Assembly (NCBI GenBank): GCA_963840425.1
Contig: CAWIYZ010000016.1
Location: 1 to 64,000 of the forward strand
Length of the DNA stretch: 64,000 nucleotides
Direction: 5' to 3'
Source: CADEFX01 sp963840425
Lineage (GTDB): Bacteria; Pseudomonadota; Alphaproteobacteria; Rhizobiales; Hyphomicrobiaceae
Shown one piece after another: positions 8,562 to 18,277 of this stretch. The notes beneath the pieces are model-generated. The model saw only the letters and a list, made by a program, of their open reading frames with translations, was not told the DNA's origin and did no database searches. The position numbers and the translations under genes were made by a program. Numbering within the stretch: the stretch's first letter is position 1; each line of letters opens with the position of its first letter.

Positions 8562-9965
8562 GTGCCGCCGATGACGAGGTTGGAAGGCCTATCGGGAATA
8601 CGGCTCGTATTGCTCGGCTACATTGGTACCGCGGCGGTTCTGGTGGCGTCGCTACCCCCACCCGCTGATGCGCCGAAAGCGATGATCGGATTTGCGATCG
8701 TCGTGTCTTCAGTTGCGATATGGGCGACCAATGCATTGCCGACACTTGCTGCCGGGTTGCTTTTCTTTGCCTTGGCTTTCGCGGCACAAATTGCGCCACC
8801 ACTGGCTCTGCTGTCGGGCTTCTGGTCGAACGCAGCCGGGCTCGTCATCGGCGGCTTCGTGATCGGCGCGGCGGCGGAGCGCTCGGGGCTCGGACGCTAT
8901 ATCGCCCGGGGGCTCATGCAGCACCTGCTGTCCTCTTACCCACGTGCCATACTTGGAGTTCTCGCGGGTACCGGCGCGCTGAGCTTCCTGCTCCCGTCGA
9001 CCATGGGGAGGCTCGCGATCACATTACCCATCGTGATGGCGATCGCCAAAGAAGCCGGGTATGCGCCGGGAAGCAACGGATACGCCGGTCTGGTTGTCAC
9101 GGCGGTAGCGGGAAACTTCATGACCAGCTACGCCATCCTACCCAGCAATCTGACCAATGTGATCGCACTTGGCGCTGTTGAAAGCGCGCACGGCCCTCAA
9201 ATCCACTATGCGGAGTACCTGCTTCTCTGCGGGCCCGTGCTGGGACTGGCAAAAGCACTGCTATTCTGGCTTGCGACCGTCCTGCTGTTGCCGGCGCCGC
9301 CGCCACAAATGGCCACGGGCCCAGGACAGCCGGTGCTTCTTGAGCCGCGCGGCCAAGCGCCTCGGGTCGTGCTCGGCCTCACTATTCTGTTGTGGGCCAC
9401 CGATTTCCTTCACGGGATCAAGCCGGGTGCCGTTGCCATCGGTGCGGCCATTGTCTGTCTGCTGCCGCCTGTGGCCCTGGCCAACCTCAAAGAAAGCTTC
9501 GACCTGACGAAATTCACGGCGATTCTGTTCCTGGCTGTGGTGCTCGGCGTTGCAACTGTCCTAACTAGCTCCGGAGCGGGTAGTGTCACAGCCAACTTCA
9601 TCAGCCACCTCGTCTCGCTGGATGGGCGGTCGGCGTCGTTCGGCTTCGCCTTAGTCTCCTTGCTGTCCACCATGATCGCCATTCCGGCCACGGTGGTGGG
9701 CAGCATCGCGGTCGTGAACCCCTTGTTGGGCGGCATCGCCGTTTCAACGGGATTGCCCATAAAGGCAGGCTTCATTGCAGAAATGACGGGCTTGCAGATG
9801 ATCTTCTTCCCGTTTCAGACAGTGCCCATCATGGTGGGCCTCATGATGGGCGGCGTCCCGGCAAAATCGGTGCTGCGGCTGCTCGTACCGCTGGCGCTGG
9901 TCAGCCTCGCCGTTATCCTCCCCCTCCAGATCCTGTGGCTGAGGCTGGTCGGTGTCGTGCCGTAA
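8562..9965 (+). CDS. SLC13/DASS-family anion permease
   Basis: 467 aa with about eleven hydrophobic membrane segments along its length. The pattern of two repeated halves, with SFLLPSTMGRLAITLPI in the first and a matching polar-hydrophobic pattern (IPATVVGSIAVVNPLLGG) in the second, fits the SLC13 / divalent anion:Na+ symporter superfamily (dicarboxylate or sulfate transport). Substrate cannot be read from sequence. It lies divergent from gpsA and 102 bases upstream of a thiolase. Confidence 0.8.
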   Translation: MPPMTRLEGLSGIRLVLLGYIGTAAVLVASLPPPADAPKAMIGFAIVVSSVAIWATNALPTLAAGLLFFALAFAAQIAPPLALLSGFWSNAAGLVIGGFVIGAAAERSGLGRYIARGLMQHLLSSYPRAILGVLAGTGALSFLLPSTMGRLAITLPIVMAIAKEAGYAPGSNGYAGLVVTAVAGNFMTSYAILPSNLTNVIALGAVESAHGPQIHYAEYLLLCGPVLGLAKALLFWLATVLLLPAPPPQMATGPGQPVLLEPRGQAPRVVLGLTILLWATDFLHGIKPGAVAIGAAIVCLLPPVALANLKESFDLTKFTAILFLAVVLGVATVLTSSGAGSVTANFISHLVSLDGRSASFGFALVSLLSTMIAIPATVVGSIAVVNPLLGGIAVSTGLPIKAGFIAEMTGLQMIFFPFQTVPIMVGLMMGGVPAKSVLRLLVPLALVSLAVILPLQILWLRLVGVVP

Positions 9966-10067
9966 GGGCCGCAATTCTGATGGCAGGTGCGGACAGAATG
10001 CGCATACTGGTGGAGGCAAATGTCCTACCCGATGGTCAAACGGGAAACACAGGGAAGGAAACAACCC

Positions 10068-11271
10068 ATGCTCGACGCTTACATCTATGAAGGAGTGCGC
10101 ACCCCGTTCGGCCGCCATGCAGGCGCGCTTGCCAGAAGTCAGGCCCGACGACATGCTCGCGGGCGCCATTCGTGAAGCCGTGAAGCGCTCCGGGTTCGCG
10201 CCGCAAACCATCGACGATGTCGCGGTCGGGTGCGCCTGCCAGGCCGGAGAGGACAGCCGCTGCATCGCGCGACATTCGGTGTTGCTGGCGGGCTTGCCGA
10301 TCGAAGTGCCAGGCACAGTCTATCAGCGCAACTGCGGCTCGGGCATGAACGCCATCATTGGTGCGGCGCATGCCATCACCTGCGGCGAGGCCGATGTCGT
10401 GGTCGCCGGCGGCGTCGAGAGCATGACGCGCGCGCCGTTTGTGGTCGGCAAGTCCGAGCAGCCGTTTACGAAGGATTTTCGCGTATTCGACTCGTCGCTC
10501 GGTGCACGCTTCGCCAATCCGAAGATCGAAGGAGAGTTCGGCTCCGATACCATGCCGCAGACCGCCGACAACCTTGCGCGCGACTTCCAGCTTTCGCGCG
10601 AGGACTGCGACGCTTTCGCGCTTGCGTCCCAACAGAAATACGCGAAGGCCAAGGCGGATGGCTTCTTCGCGGCCGAGATCCAGCCTGTTGTCATTCCGGG
10701 CAGTCGCGGAAAGCCCGATACCGTGGTGGCGGATGACGAGCACCCACGTGGCGACACGACGCCCGACAGCCTGAAGAAGCTCAGGCCTTTGTTCGAGGGC
10801 GGCGTGACGACCGCCGGCAACGCCTCGGGCATCAACGATGGCGCAGTGGCCCTGGTCGTGGCCAGCCGCAAGGCTGGCGACAAAGCGGGGTCCAAGCCGA
10901 TTGCGCGGGTCGTGGCATCAGGGGTTGCGGGCGTAGCCCCACGTACGATGGGATTTGGCCCCGTGCCGGCAGCCAAAAAGGCCTTGGAGCGAGCCGGCCT
11001 CGATCTCAAGGACATGGACGTGATCGAGATCAACGAGGCCTTCGCAGCGCAGGTCCTGGCCTGCGTGAAGGGGCTGGGGCTGGACTTCAACGACAGTCGC
11101 GTCAACCCCAACGGAGGCGCCATTGCTATCGGTCATCCTCTGGGAGCATCCGGCGGGCGCATTGCACTTACGGCGGTACGCCAGCTGCAGCGGACCGGCG
11201 GCAAGTATGCCCTGGTCTCCATGTGCATCGGGGTCGGGCAGGGCATTGCCATGATCATCGAGCGCGCCTGA
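10068..11271 (+). CDS. Acetyl-CoA acyltransferase (thiolase), 3-oxoadipyl-CoA-thiolase-like, one-base frameshift
   Basis: About 400 aa after correction. The true start is ATG 10068 (MLDAYIYEGVRTPFGRHAG) with AGGAA 8 bases upstream; that frame is closed at 10175. The rest of the enzyme continues one base over: nucleophile in NCGSGMNAI, EINEAFA, GHPLGASGGR and the second cysteine in CIGVGQG. Deleting one A from GAAGTC at 10135-10140 gives GALARVRPDDM, the expected thiolase text. VFDSSLGARFANP resembles beta-ketoadipyl-CoA thiolases (PcaF/PaaJ), which would fit the nearby paa genes, but other beta-ketothiolase roles are possible. Confidence 0.85.
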
Positions 11272-11329
11272 TAGCGCTCCCAGAAAATGTAACCTCTGCG
11301 GTGGCAGCCGCAGGCGTTCGGCCGTTCGG

Positions 11330-11929
11330 CTACGCGCGAACCTCGTAGCCGAACTCGGCGGCGCTAATGCACAACCACTCGTACACGTGCTCGGCGAGAG
11401 TGGACGGAACGATCAGCTCGAAAGTCGGGGTCTGATCGACCTGCCATACGATCCCGTGCACGTGCGCGATTGTCGTTGCTGCCGCGCGTCCTGGCCCGAA
11501 GGCCCTTGGATGCAGATCAATGCGACAACCTTTCGCAAGTACGTCGCACGCTCGCGCTCCGGACAATTGCAGCGCCACATATCCGCATGACTGATCGACA
11601 ACGGAGGCATCGGCGCCGCATGCGCGCGTGAGCCGAGCCAGACGATCGGTGGACGTTGGCATCGCCTGCATGACGAGCCACGTATCGGGCGCGATCCAGA
11701 TTGCCGTCACGTCTCCACTCGTCGACGTGTGGCCCGGCGATGGCAGCTTCAAACCGGTGTCCTTCTCGACAGCGGCGCCTACCGTGTCGGTATTTCCGGC
11801 ACGCGCCATTACTCGTGCGATGGCAAGGCGCCGTTGTGCGATTTGAAGCCGAGAATCCGGCCTTTCGGCGCCAAACCTGCCGACCCCAAGACACCGGTCG
11901 AGCGGCGACATCGGCTCAGGCGTGGACAC
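11330..11929 (-). CDS. soxG: Sarcosine oxidase gamma subunit
   Basis: 199 aa. IAPDTWLVMQA, DQSCGYVALQLSG and the ending WLCISAAEFGYEV fit the gamma subunit of heterotetrameric sarcosine oxidase, which is related to the C-terminal aminomethyltransferase fold. It overlaps the end of soxA by 14 bases and is the last gene of the soxBDAG order typical of these operons. Confidence 0.9.
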   Translation of the reverse strand: MSTPEPMSPLDRCLGVGRFGAERPDSRLQIAQRRLAIARVMARAGNTDTVGAAVEKDTGLKLPSPGHTSTSGDVTAIWIAPDTWLVMQAMPTSTDRLARLTRACGADASVVDQSCGYVALQLSGARACDVLAKGCRIDLHPRAFGPGRAAATTIAHVHGIVWQVDQTPTFELIVPSTLAEHVYEWLCISAAEFGYEVRA

Positions 11930-14864
11930 GGCGGTTCTCCGGGTCGATGTGATGCGGGCTCGTGATCTCGACCTCCACCACCTCCTTCTTCAGCGGGAAG
12001 GCCGCAAACATGCGCTCGCCTGCGCGCTCGGGTCCGTGCTTCACCATGGCCAGTCCGACCCAGCGATCGAGCTCTACAGACCGCGTAACGCTTGTGACCC
12101 AGCCGAGGCTTTCTTTCGAGTCCACACGCGCCACGATGTGAGCACCTCCTCGCAAACGTTTCTCGAAACTTGGATCGACGGCGCGGATGCCTACGAGCTT
12201 TTGCCGATCAGTCGCCATCAGGCCTGGGCGCATGGCGTTGAGGCGACCGATGAAGTCCCCCTTTTTCTTCATCATGCGCTCGAAACCAAGATCGCTAGCA
12301 GTCGTCTGGCCATTGATCTCGGGACCGGCGACATGCCCTTTTTCGATACGCATGAGGCCCATGGCCTCGAGGCCGTAGGGGATGATGGAGAAGGCCCGGC
12401 CAGCATCCAGGATCGCTGCCCACACGCGCTCGGCTTGGCCCGATGGTGTGGCTACTTCATAGGCCAGCTCGCCCGAAAAGCTGACGCGGAATATGCGCAC
12501 ATCGCAGCCGGCAATCCGGCCTTTGCCGACTGCCATGAAGGGAAATTCAACATCGCCAAGCGGCTGCCCCTCGACGCAGCGCTCGAGCGTCCTGCGTGCG
12601 TTTGGACCGGCCACGGCCATCTGCGCCCAGTGATCCGTGACGCAGCAGAAACGAACATCCAGATCTGGCCACGTCACCTGGGCGTGATACTCCATGTGCT
12701 CGAGCACCTCGGCCGCCTTCGCCGTCGTCGTCGTCATCAAGTAGTGGTGCTCGCCTAGCCGCGATGTGGTGCCGTCGTCGAACACCATGCCGTCCTCGCG
12801 CAGCATCAGGCCGTAGCGCGCTCGGCCGACCGGCAGCGTGGAGAACGTATTGGCATAGAGACGGTCGAGGAACTGGGCCGCGTTTCGGCCCTGGATGTCG
12901 ATCTTGCCGAGCGTCGAGACATCGCAAATGCCCACTGACGATCGCACGGCCCGCGCCTCGCGCAGGATGGGCTCCCAGCCTGTCTCAGAAGTCTTGGTGT
13001 AGTAAAGCGGACGGAGCCAAAGGCCCGTTTCAAGAAAAACGGCGCCGGCATCCGCGTGCCAATGGTGAAGCGCCGTACGCCGTTTGGGCTTGTAGTGCTG
13101 GCCGACCTCCCGGCCGGCGATGGCGCCGATTGTGACAGGCGTCACGTACGGCCGGAACGTGGGCACGCCGACCTTTTCGATGGACTCGCCGCGAGCCTCC
13201 GCGAGAACGGCGCTGCCGACCAGACCGCCGATCTTGCCCTGGTCGGTCGCCATGCCGTGCGTGGTATAGCGCTTGGCATGCTCGACGTGGCCGTAGCCCT
13301 CGCGATGAGCGAGGCGCATATCGTCCGCCGTCGTGTCATTCTGCAAATCGACAAAAGCCTTGCCTTTGGCCTTCACTTCCCAGAGCGCTTCGATTGGTGT
13401 GGCTTGTGTTTGCTCGCTACCCGGAAGAGCAAAGCTAGTTGCGGCCGAGAACCCGGCTGCTGTCGCTGCAGCTATGCCCGCTTCGGCTCCGTCTTTTGTA
13501 GCGGCCGCGATACCAAAGATGCCGCGTGCATCCCCTGCGGACCTCTCTGCTTGCAGCGGCTCTCCGGGTACGAATGCGGCCAGCTTAAATTCCCATGCCA
13601 GCGGAGCTCGCGTCATGCTTGCGAGTTGGACGGAAGGATTGAGGCCGCCTGAGACGCAAAGGAGATCGGCGGAAAAGCCGTTCGAGCCGCCGCCGTTGTG
13701 CCGACGTATGGAGACTTCCCGAATGCTTCTGACTCCGGTGACACCAGCCACCTCCGCGTCCGTCCAGACGGTGAGTCCCATTTGCCGTGCGCCTTCGGCA
13801 GCAAGCGAGTTGGCTCGGATATCGATGATTGCCGCAATCTCAACACCCGCATCAAGCAACGCGCGAGCGGAGGTGTAGGCTTGGTCATTGTTCGTGAACA
13901 AAACAGCGCGGCGGCCCGGCAGAACACCAAACCGGCGCACGTAAGTCTCCGCCGCCGACGCGAGCATGACACCGGGGCGATCGTTGTCCGGAAAGGCGAT
14001 GAGCCGTTCGATTGCACCGGTCGCCAGAACAACCTGCTTGGCCCGGACAACCCAGTAGCGCTGGCGGACGCTGTGCTCGGGGGGGAGAGGTAGATGATCT
14101 GCAACGCGCTCGACCGCACCCAAGACGTTGTGGTCGTAATAACCGAACACGGTCGTCCTCGGCAGCAACCGCACCTCCGGCAGCGCCTGGAGCGAGGCGA
14201 CCATGCTTTCGCGCCATGCTTCGTGCTCAGGCTCCAGTAGCAGGCCGCCGCCGAGCTCGAAATCCTGCTCGGCCAGGATGACGCGGGCACCAGTTTCACC
14301 GGCTGCTCTGGCGGCTGCGAGGCCGGCCGCACCCGAGCCCACGACCAGTACATCGCAGTGAGCGTGCGTATGCTCGTAGCTGTCGGGATCGGCCTCGCTA
14401 GCCGCACGCCCGAGCCCCGCCATGCGCCGGATGGCCGGCTCATACACACGCTCCCAAAAAGACGACGGCCACATGAATGTCTTGTAGTAGAAGCCGGCGG
14501 GCAGGAAGCGGGAGAGCCGACCACTGATCGCACCAAGATCGAAGCGGACCGACGGCCAGCCGTTTTGGCTCGTGGCCTCAAGCCCGGCGAACAGCTCTGC
14601 CACCGTGGCGCGCGTGTTGGGCTCGCGCCGCGCACCACTGCGCAGCTCGACTAATGCGTTCGGCTCCTCTGCACCGGCCGTGAAGATGCCGCGCGGGCGG
14701 TGATACTTGAAGCTTCTGCCGACGAGCCTCACGCCGTTGGCGAGCAGGGCCGAGGCAAGCGTGTCACCCGGATGTCCCTCATAGCGCCGGCCATCGAACA
14801 CGAAATCGAGTGTCCGGCCGCGGTCGATGCGTCCACCCCGTGGCAGGCGAAACACTTGCGTCAT
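11916..14864 (-). CDS. soxA: Sarcosine oxidase alpha subunit
   Basis: 982 aa. Begins MTQVFRLPRGGRIDRG, with a ferredoxin-like N-terminal domain (EGHPGDTLASALLANG, FKYHRPRGIFTAG), then a Rossmann dinucleotide motif VVGSGAAGLAAARAAG near 173, an amine-oxidase-like body, and from about residue 600 an aminomethyltransferase (GcvT-like) domain that transfers the C1 unit to tetrahydrofolate. The enzyme oxidises sarcosine to glycine, H2O2 and 5,10-methylene-THF. The start at 14864 is set by the ATGA overlap with soxD; longer in-frame readings are soxD in the wrong frame. Confidence 0.96.
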   Translation of the reverse strand: MTQVFRLPRGGRIDRGRTLDFVFDGRRYEGHPGDTLASALLANGVRLVGRSFKYHRPRGIFTAGAEEPNALVELRSGARREPNTRATVAELFAGLEATSQNGWPSVRFDLGAISGRLSRFLPAGFYYKTFMWPSSFWERVYEPAIRRMAGLGRAASEADPDSYEHTHAHCDVLVVGSGAAGLAAARAAGETGARVILAEQDFELGGGLLLEPEHEAWRESMVASLQALPEVRLLPRTTVFGYYDHNVLGAVERVADHLPLPPEHSVRQRYWVVRAKQVVLATGAIERLIAFPDNDRPGVMLASAAETYVRRFGVLPGRRAVLFTNNDQAYTSARALLDAGVEIAAIIDIRANSLAAEGARQMGLTVWTDAEVAGVTGVRSIREVSIRRHNGGGSNGFSADLLCVSGGLNPSVQLASMTRAPLAWEFKLAAFVPGEPLQAERSAGDARGIFGIAAATKDGAEAGIAAATAAGFSAATSFALPGSEQTQATPIEALWEVKAKGKAFVDLQNDTTADDMRLAHREGYGHVEHAKRYTTHGMATDQGKIGGLVGSAVLAEARGESIEKVGVPTFRPYVTPVTIGAIAGREVGQHYKPKRRTALHHWHADAGAVFLETGLWLRPLYYTKTSETGWEPILREARAVRSSVGICDVSTLGKIDIQGRNAAQFLDRLYANTFSTLPVGRARYGLMLREDGMVFDDGTTSRLGEHHYLMTTTTAKAAEVLEHMEYHAQVTWPDLDVRFCCVTDHWAQMAVAGPNARRTLERCVEGQPLGDVEFPFMAVGKGRIAGCDVRIFRVSFSGELAYEVATPSGQAERVWAAILDAGRAFSIIPYGLEAMGLMRIEKGHVAGPEINGQTTASDLGFERMMKKKGDFIGRLNAMRPGLMATDRQKLVGIRAVDPSFEKRLRGGAHIVARVDSKESLGWVTSVTRSVELDRWVGLAMVKHGPERAGERMFAAFPLKKEVVEVEITSPHHIDPENRRVHA

Positions 14865-15136
14865 TGCGCCGGCACCTCGAGATCGTCGCCCGGCTTGCCT
14901 GTCGCGGCGATCTGATGCGTGAGCGTATTGCGAACGACTTTCACCCACTGCCGGCAGCCGGCGGCGTGATGCCACCACTCGATATGCCATCCCATCGCGT
15001 TCTCGCGCATGTAGACATACTCGAGCATTGCTTCGGCGCCTTCCGCCGCATCGGGCCGGCGTAAAGTCGCGTCGCCGCGATAGTTGAATTCCGCCTGGTC
15101 CCGCAGACCGCACCAAGGACAGTCGATCAGGTGCAT
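14861..15136 (-). CDS. soxD: Sarcosine oxidase delta subunit
   Basis: 91 aa zinc-binding subunit. MHLIDCPWCGLRDQAEFNY carries the CxxC pair (C6, C9), and HHAAGCRQW the further ligands near residues 57-61. Length and motif order fit SoxD. It lies 11 bases after soxB and overlaps soxA by four bases. Confidence 0.95.
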   Translation of the reverse strand: MHLIDCPWCGLRDQAEFNYRGDATLRRPDAAEGAEAMLEYVYMRENAMGWHIEWWHHAAGCRQWVKVVRNTLTHQIAATGKPGDDLEVPAQ

Positions 15137-15147
15137 TTGTCTGGCCC

Positions 15148-16413
15148 CTAGTGATTCCAGGGCGCGGCGCCTGCACCCTTTTCGTCGATCATGCGCCCGC
15201 GACGGAAGCGCTCGAGGTTGAACGCTGCGTTGAGCGGGTGTGGCTCGTCCTTGGCGATGGTGTAGGCGAAACACCAGCCTGAGCCTGGAATGGCCTTGAA
15301 GCCGCCGTAGCACCAGCCACCATTCAAATACAGGCCCTCGACAGGCGTCCTGCCGATGATGGGTGACCCGTCCATGGTCATGTCCATGATGCCGGCCCAC
15401 TGGCGCAGCACGCGAAGCCGCGACAACGCCGGGATCATGGCCACCCCTTCGCTCATGACATCCTCGACGACCGGCAGGCTGCCGCGCCGCGCATACGAAT
15501 TGTAGCGATCGATATCTCCACCGAACACCAGACCACCTTTGTCAGATTGCGAAATGTAGAAATGCCCTGCACCGAAGGTAACGACGCAGTCGATCATCGG
15601 CTTCAGCCCTTCGGACACGAAAGCCTGCAGCTTGTGGCTCTCGATCGGCAGTCGCAGCCCCGCCATGGCGGCGACATGCGAGGAATGCCCGGCGACGGCG
15701 ATCGCCACTTTGCGCGCACCGATGAAGCCGCGGGTCGTCTCGACGCCCGAGACCTGACCTCCTTCTCGGCGGATACCGGTCACCTCGCAATGTTGAATGA
15801 TATCGACGCCGCGCTGGTCTGCCGCGCGCGCGAAGCCCCAAGCGACAGCGTCGTGACGAGCTGTGCCGCCTCTTGGCTGAAGCAGGCCGCCGTAGATCGG
15901 AAAGCGCGCGTTGTCCACGTCCAGCAGCGGTACCATACGCGCGACCTCGTCGCGATCGAGCAACTCGGCATCGATGCCGGACATTAGCATGGCATTGCCG
16001 CGCCTGGCTGCCACGTCGCGCTGGCTGTCGGAGTGAAACAGGTTGAGCACGCCACGCTGGCTCATCATCACATTGAAGTTCAAGTCGCGCTCGAGGCTTT
16101 CCCAGAGTTGGAGGGATTTCTCATAGAAAAGGTGGTTCTCCGGGAAGAGGTAGTTCGACCGCACGATGGTCGTGTTGCGGCCGACGTTGCCCAGGCCGAT
16201 CGGCCCCTTCTCCAGTACCGCGACATTGGTGATGCCGTGATTGCGCGCAAGGTAGTAGGCGCTGGCGAGGCCATGGCCTCCCCCGCCGATGATAACGACT
16301 TCGTAGCTCGCTTTCGGCTCAGGGTCGCGCCAGGCGCGCTCCCAGCCAGCGTGACTGCGCATGGCCTCCCGGAATATCCGGAACCCTGAATATCTCCTCG
16401 CTGCGTCCACCAT
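15148..16413 (-). CDS. soxB: Sarcosine oxidase beta subunit
   Basis: 421 aa FAD-dependent amine oxidase subunit. VVIIGGGGHGLASA at residues 39-52 binds FAD; TARHDAVAWG near residue 180 includes the histidine at the position that covalently holds FMN in characterised SoxB. The C-terminal GIMDMTMDGSPIIG and GGWCYGGFKAIPGSG are typical. First gene of soxBDAG. It is divergent from a hydantoinase-B-like gene over 139 bases, so both may share a control region. Confidence 0.96.
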   Translation of the reverse strand: MVDAARRYSGFRIFREAMRSHAGWERAWRDPEPKASYEVVIIGGGGHGLASAYYLARNHGITNVAVLEKGPIGLGNVGRNTTIVRSNYLFPENHLFYEKSLQLWESLERDLNFNVMMSQRGVLNLFHSDSQRDVAARRGNAMLMSGIDAELLDRDEVARMVPLLDVDNARFPIYGGLLQPRGGTARHDAVAWGFARAADQRGVDIIQHCEVTGIRREGGQVSGVETTRGFIGARKVAIAVAGHSSHVAAMAGLRLPIESHKLQAFVSEGLKPMIDCVVTFGAGHFYISQSDKGGLVFGGDIDRYNSYARRGSLPVVEDVMSEGVAMIPALSRLRVLRQWAGIMDMTMDGSPIIGRTPVEGLYLNGGWCYGGFKAIPGSGWCFAYTIAKDEPHPLNAAFNLERFRRGRMIDEKGAGAAPWNH

Positions 16414-16552
16414 CTCAGGATGCGTTCTCGGGTTGGGAGCTCGTGCGGCAAGGCGATCATCTAGATCAGGTTTGCCGCGCGGGGCAAGGCCGGCGGCACA
16501 ACCATCACCCGTGGCATTGCGCTATCGCTCGGTTTGCTCCTACGCTTGGATC

Positions 16553-18211
16553 ATGAACGAAGCAGCAGCCCTACCCCAGCATGCGCGCGTCGATGCCATC
16601 ACCGTCGAGGTCATCGGCAGTGCGCTCGCCTCGATTGCCGAAGAGATGGGCGAGACCCTCGTGCGTGCTGCCCACTCGACGAACATCAAGGAGCGGCGCG
16701 ATATTTCCACCTGCCTATTCGACTCCAAAGGTCGCACCCTGTGCCAGGCCATGCATATTCCGATGCATCTCGGCTCGCTCATCGGCATCGTCGAGACCAT
16801 CCTCGAGCGTGTCCCGGCGAGCGAGATCAAAGAGGGTGACGTCTTCATCGGCAACGACGCCTACACCGGCGGTGGAACGCACTTGCCGGATATCGTGCTG
16901 GCCGAGCCGATCTTCTTCCAAGGCACGCTGGTCGGCTGGGCCACCAACACGGCGCACCATGCCGATTTTGTCGATCGCGGACATGCACACATTTTCCAGG
17001 AGGGCATTCGCATTCCGCCCATTCGCCTCTACCGCGAAGGGCAAATGGTTCAGGATGTGCTCGACCTCATTCTGCTCAACCTGCAGGTGCCGCACGAGCG
17101 GCTGAACGATCTGCGCGCGCAAATGGCGGCGAACCGCCAAGGAGTGCTACGATTCCAAGCCTTGTGCCGACGCCATGGCCTCAACATGATGCTGGCGGTC
17201 GAGGATGCTCTGCTCGACTATGCGGAGCGGCTGACGCGAGCCGGCATCAAGTCCATTCCCCCAGGCGTCTACGAGTTTGTCGACCAATTCGACTCTGAGG
17301 AGATCGACGAGATTCTCGACTTCAAGGTGCGCGTCGAGGTGAAAGGTGACGAGATTTTTCTCGACTTTGATGCGCCGCCGCAGGTGCGTGCCGGAATCAA
17401 CCTCGTGCACACCGGGCTGCTGGCGACAGTCTACTACGTTCTGAAGACCGTGATCGGCCCAGACATTCCACCCAACGCCGGGTTCTTTCGGCCGATCCAT
17501 GTCTCGGCGCCGAAAGGCTCGGTGCTGAATGCGGTGACGCCCGCAGCCGTCAACTCCCGCCTCGACTCCGGCCAGCGGGTGGTCGATTTGGTTTTGGGGG
17601 CGCTAGCGAAAGCAATCCCGGAGCGCGTGACGGCCGCACACAACGGAGCCTGCGTCTACGCCGATTTCAGCGGCATCGATCCGCGCACCGGCCGATACTA
17701 TGTTTACGTCGAGACCATTGGTGGAGGCTTCGGTGCGCGCGCTACCAAGGATGGCCTGGACGGCGTGCACGTGCATCTGACCAATACGTCCAACCTGCCA
17801 GTGGAGGCACTGGAGACGGAATATCCCCTCACCATCGAGCGCTATGAGCTCGTCAATGACAGCGGTGGCGCCGGCAGATCTCGTGGCGGCATGGGCCTGC
17901 ATCGGCGGGTCCGCTCCGAGCACGACAACTGCCGCACTTTCATTTTCGGTGCTCGTACCCGGACGGCGCCTTGGGGTCTGCACGGGGGACAGCCGGGAGG
18001 CATGGCACATTTCGACTATGTCAATCCGGGCGAAGGTCCGCACAACGCCAAGGCACGATTGGACAAGGGGTCGGGTGTGTCGATCGTAACACCTGGCGCC
18101 GGCGGGTATGGGCCGGCACGCGAGCGCGACACAGAACTGGTGCGCCGTGATCTCGAAGACGGCAAGATCTCGATGGCTGCTGCTGTCAGCAGTTATGGCC
18201 TCGAGACTTGA
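16553..18211 (+). CDS. Hydantoinase B / oxoprolinase-family protein (HyuB-like)
   Basis: 552 aa. The start at 16553 (MNEAAALPQ) precedes the family core VDAITVEVIGSALASIAEEMG; RAAHSTNIKERRDIST, GDVFIGNDAYTGGGTHLPD, and RSRGGMGLHR are diagnostic for HyuB/acetone carboxylase alpha-like proteins. HyuB normally works with a HyuA ATPase subunit in ATP-dependent opening of hydantoins, N-methylhydantoin or 5-oxoproline. No hyuA is in the window. Placement divergent from sarcosine oxidase suggests, but does not prove, an N-methylhydantoin substrate. Confidence 0.88.
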   Translation: MNEAAALPQHARVDAITVEVIGSALASIAEEMGETLVRAAHSTNIKERRDISTCLFDSKGRTLCQAMHIPMHLGSLIGIVETILERVPASEIKEGDVFIGNDAYTGGGTHLPDIVLAEPIFFQGTLVGWATNTAHHADFVDRGHAHIFQEGIRIPPIRLYREGQMVQDVLDLILLNLQVPHERLNDLRAQMAANRQGVLRFQALCRRHGLNMMLAVEDALLDYAERLTRAGIKSIPPGVYEFVDQFDSEEIDEILDFKVRVEVKGDEIFLDFDAPPQVRAGINLVHTGLLATVYYVLKTVIGPDIPPNAGFFRPIHVSAPKGSVLNAVTPAAVNSRLDSGQRVVDLVLGALAKAIPERVTAAHNGACVYADFSGIDPRTGRYYVYVETIGGGFGARATKDGLDGVHVHLTNTSNLPVEALETEYPLTIERYELVNDSGGAGRSRGGMGLHRRVRSEHDNCRTFIFGARTRTAPWGLHGGQPGGMAHFDYVNPGEGPHNAKARLDKGSGVSIVTPGAGGYGPARERDTELVRRDLEDGKISMAAAVSSYGLET

Positions 18212-18277
18212 AGCGCGCTTTGCGCGCACGGCCGAGGCGCGTATCCTTTCCAAACACAAAAAGACTGGAGGAGACGG

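Noticed and set aside
9952..10130. Longer N-terminus for the thiolase in the downstream frame
   Set aside because: The conserved thiolase N-terminus (MLDAYIYEGVRTPFG) is in the other frame from 10068, so the upstream open frame is an artefact of the frameshift.
11296..11313. CTGCGG/CCGCAG hairpin between thiolase and soxG as a terminator
   Set aside because: Six-base stem with no T-run; too weak to call.
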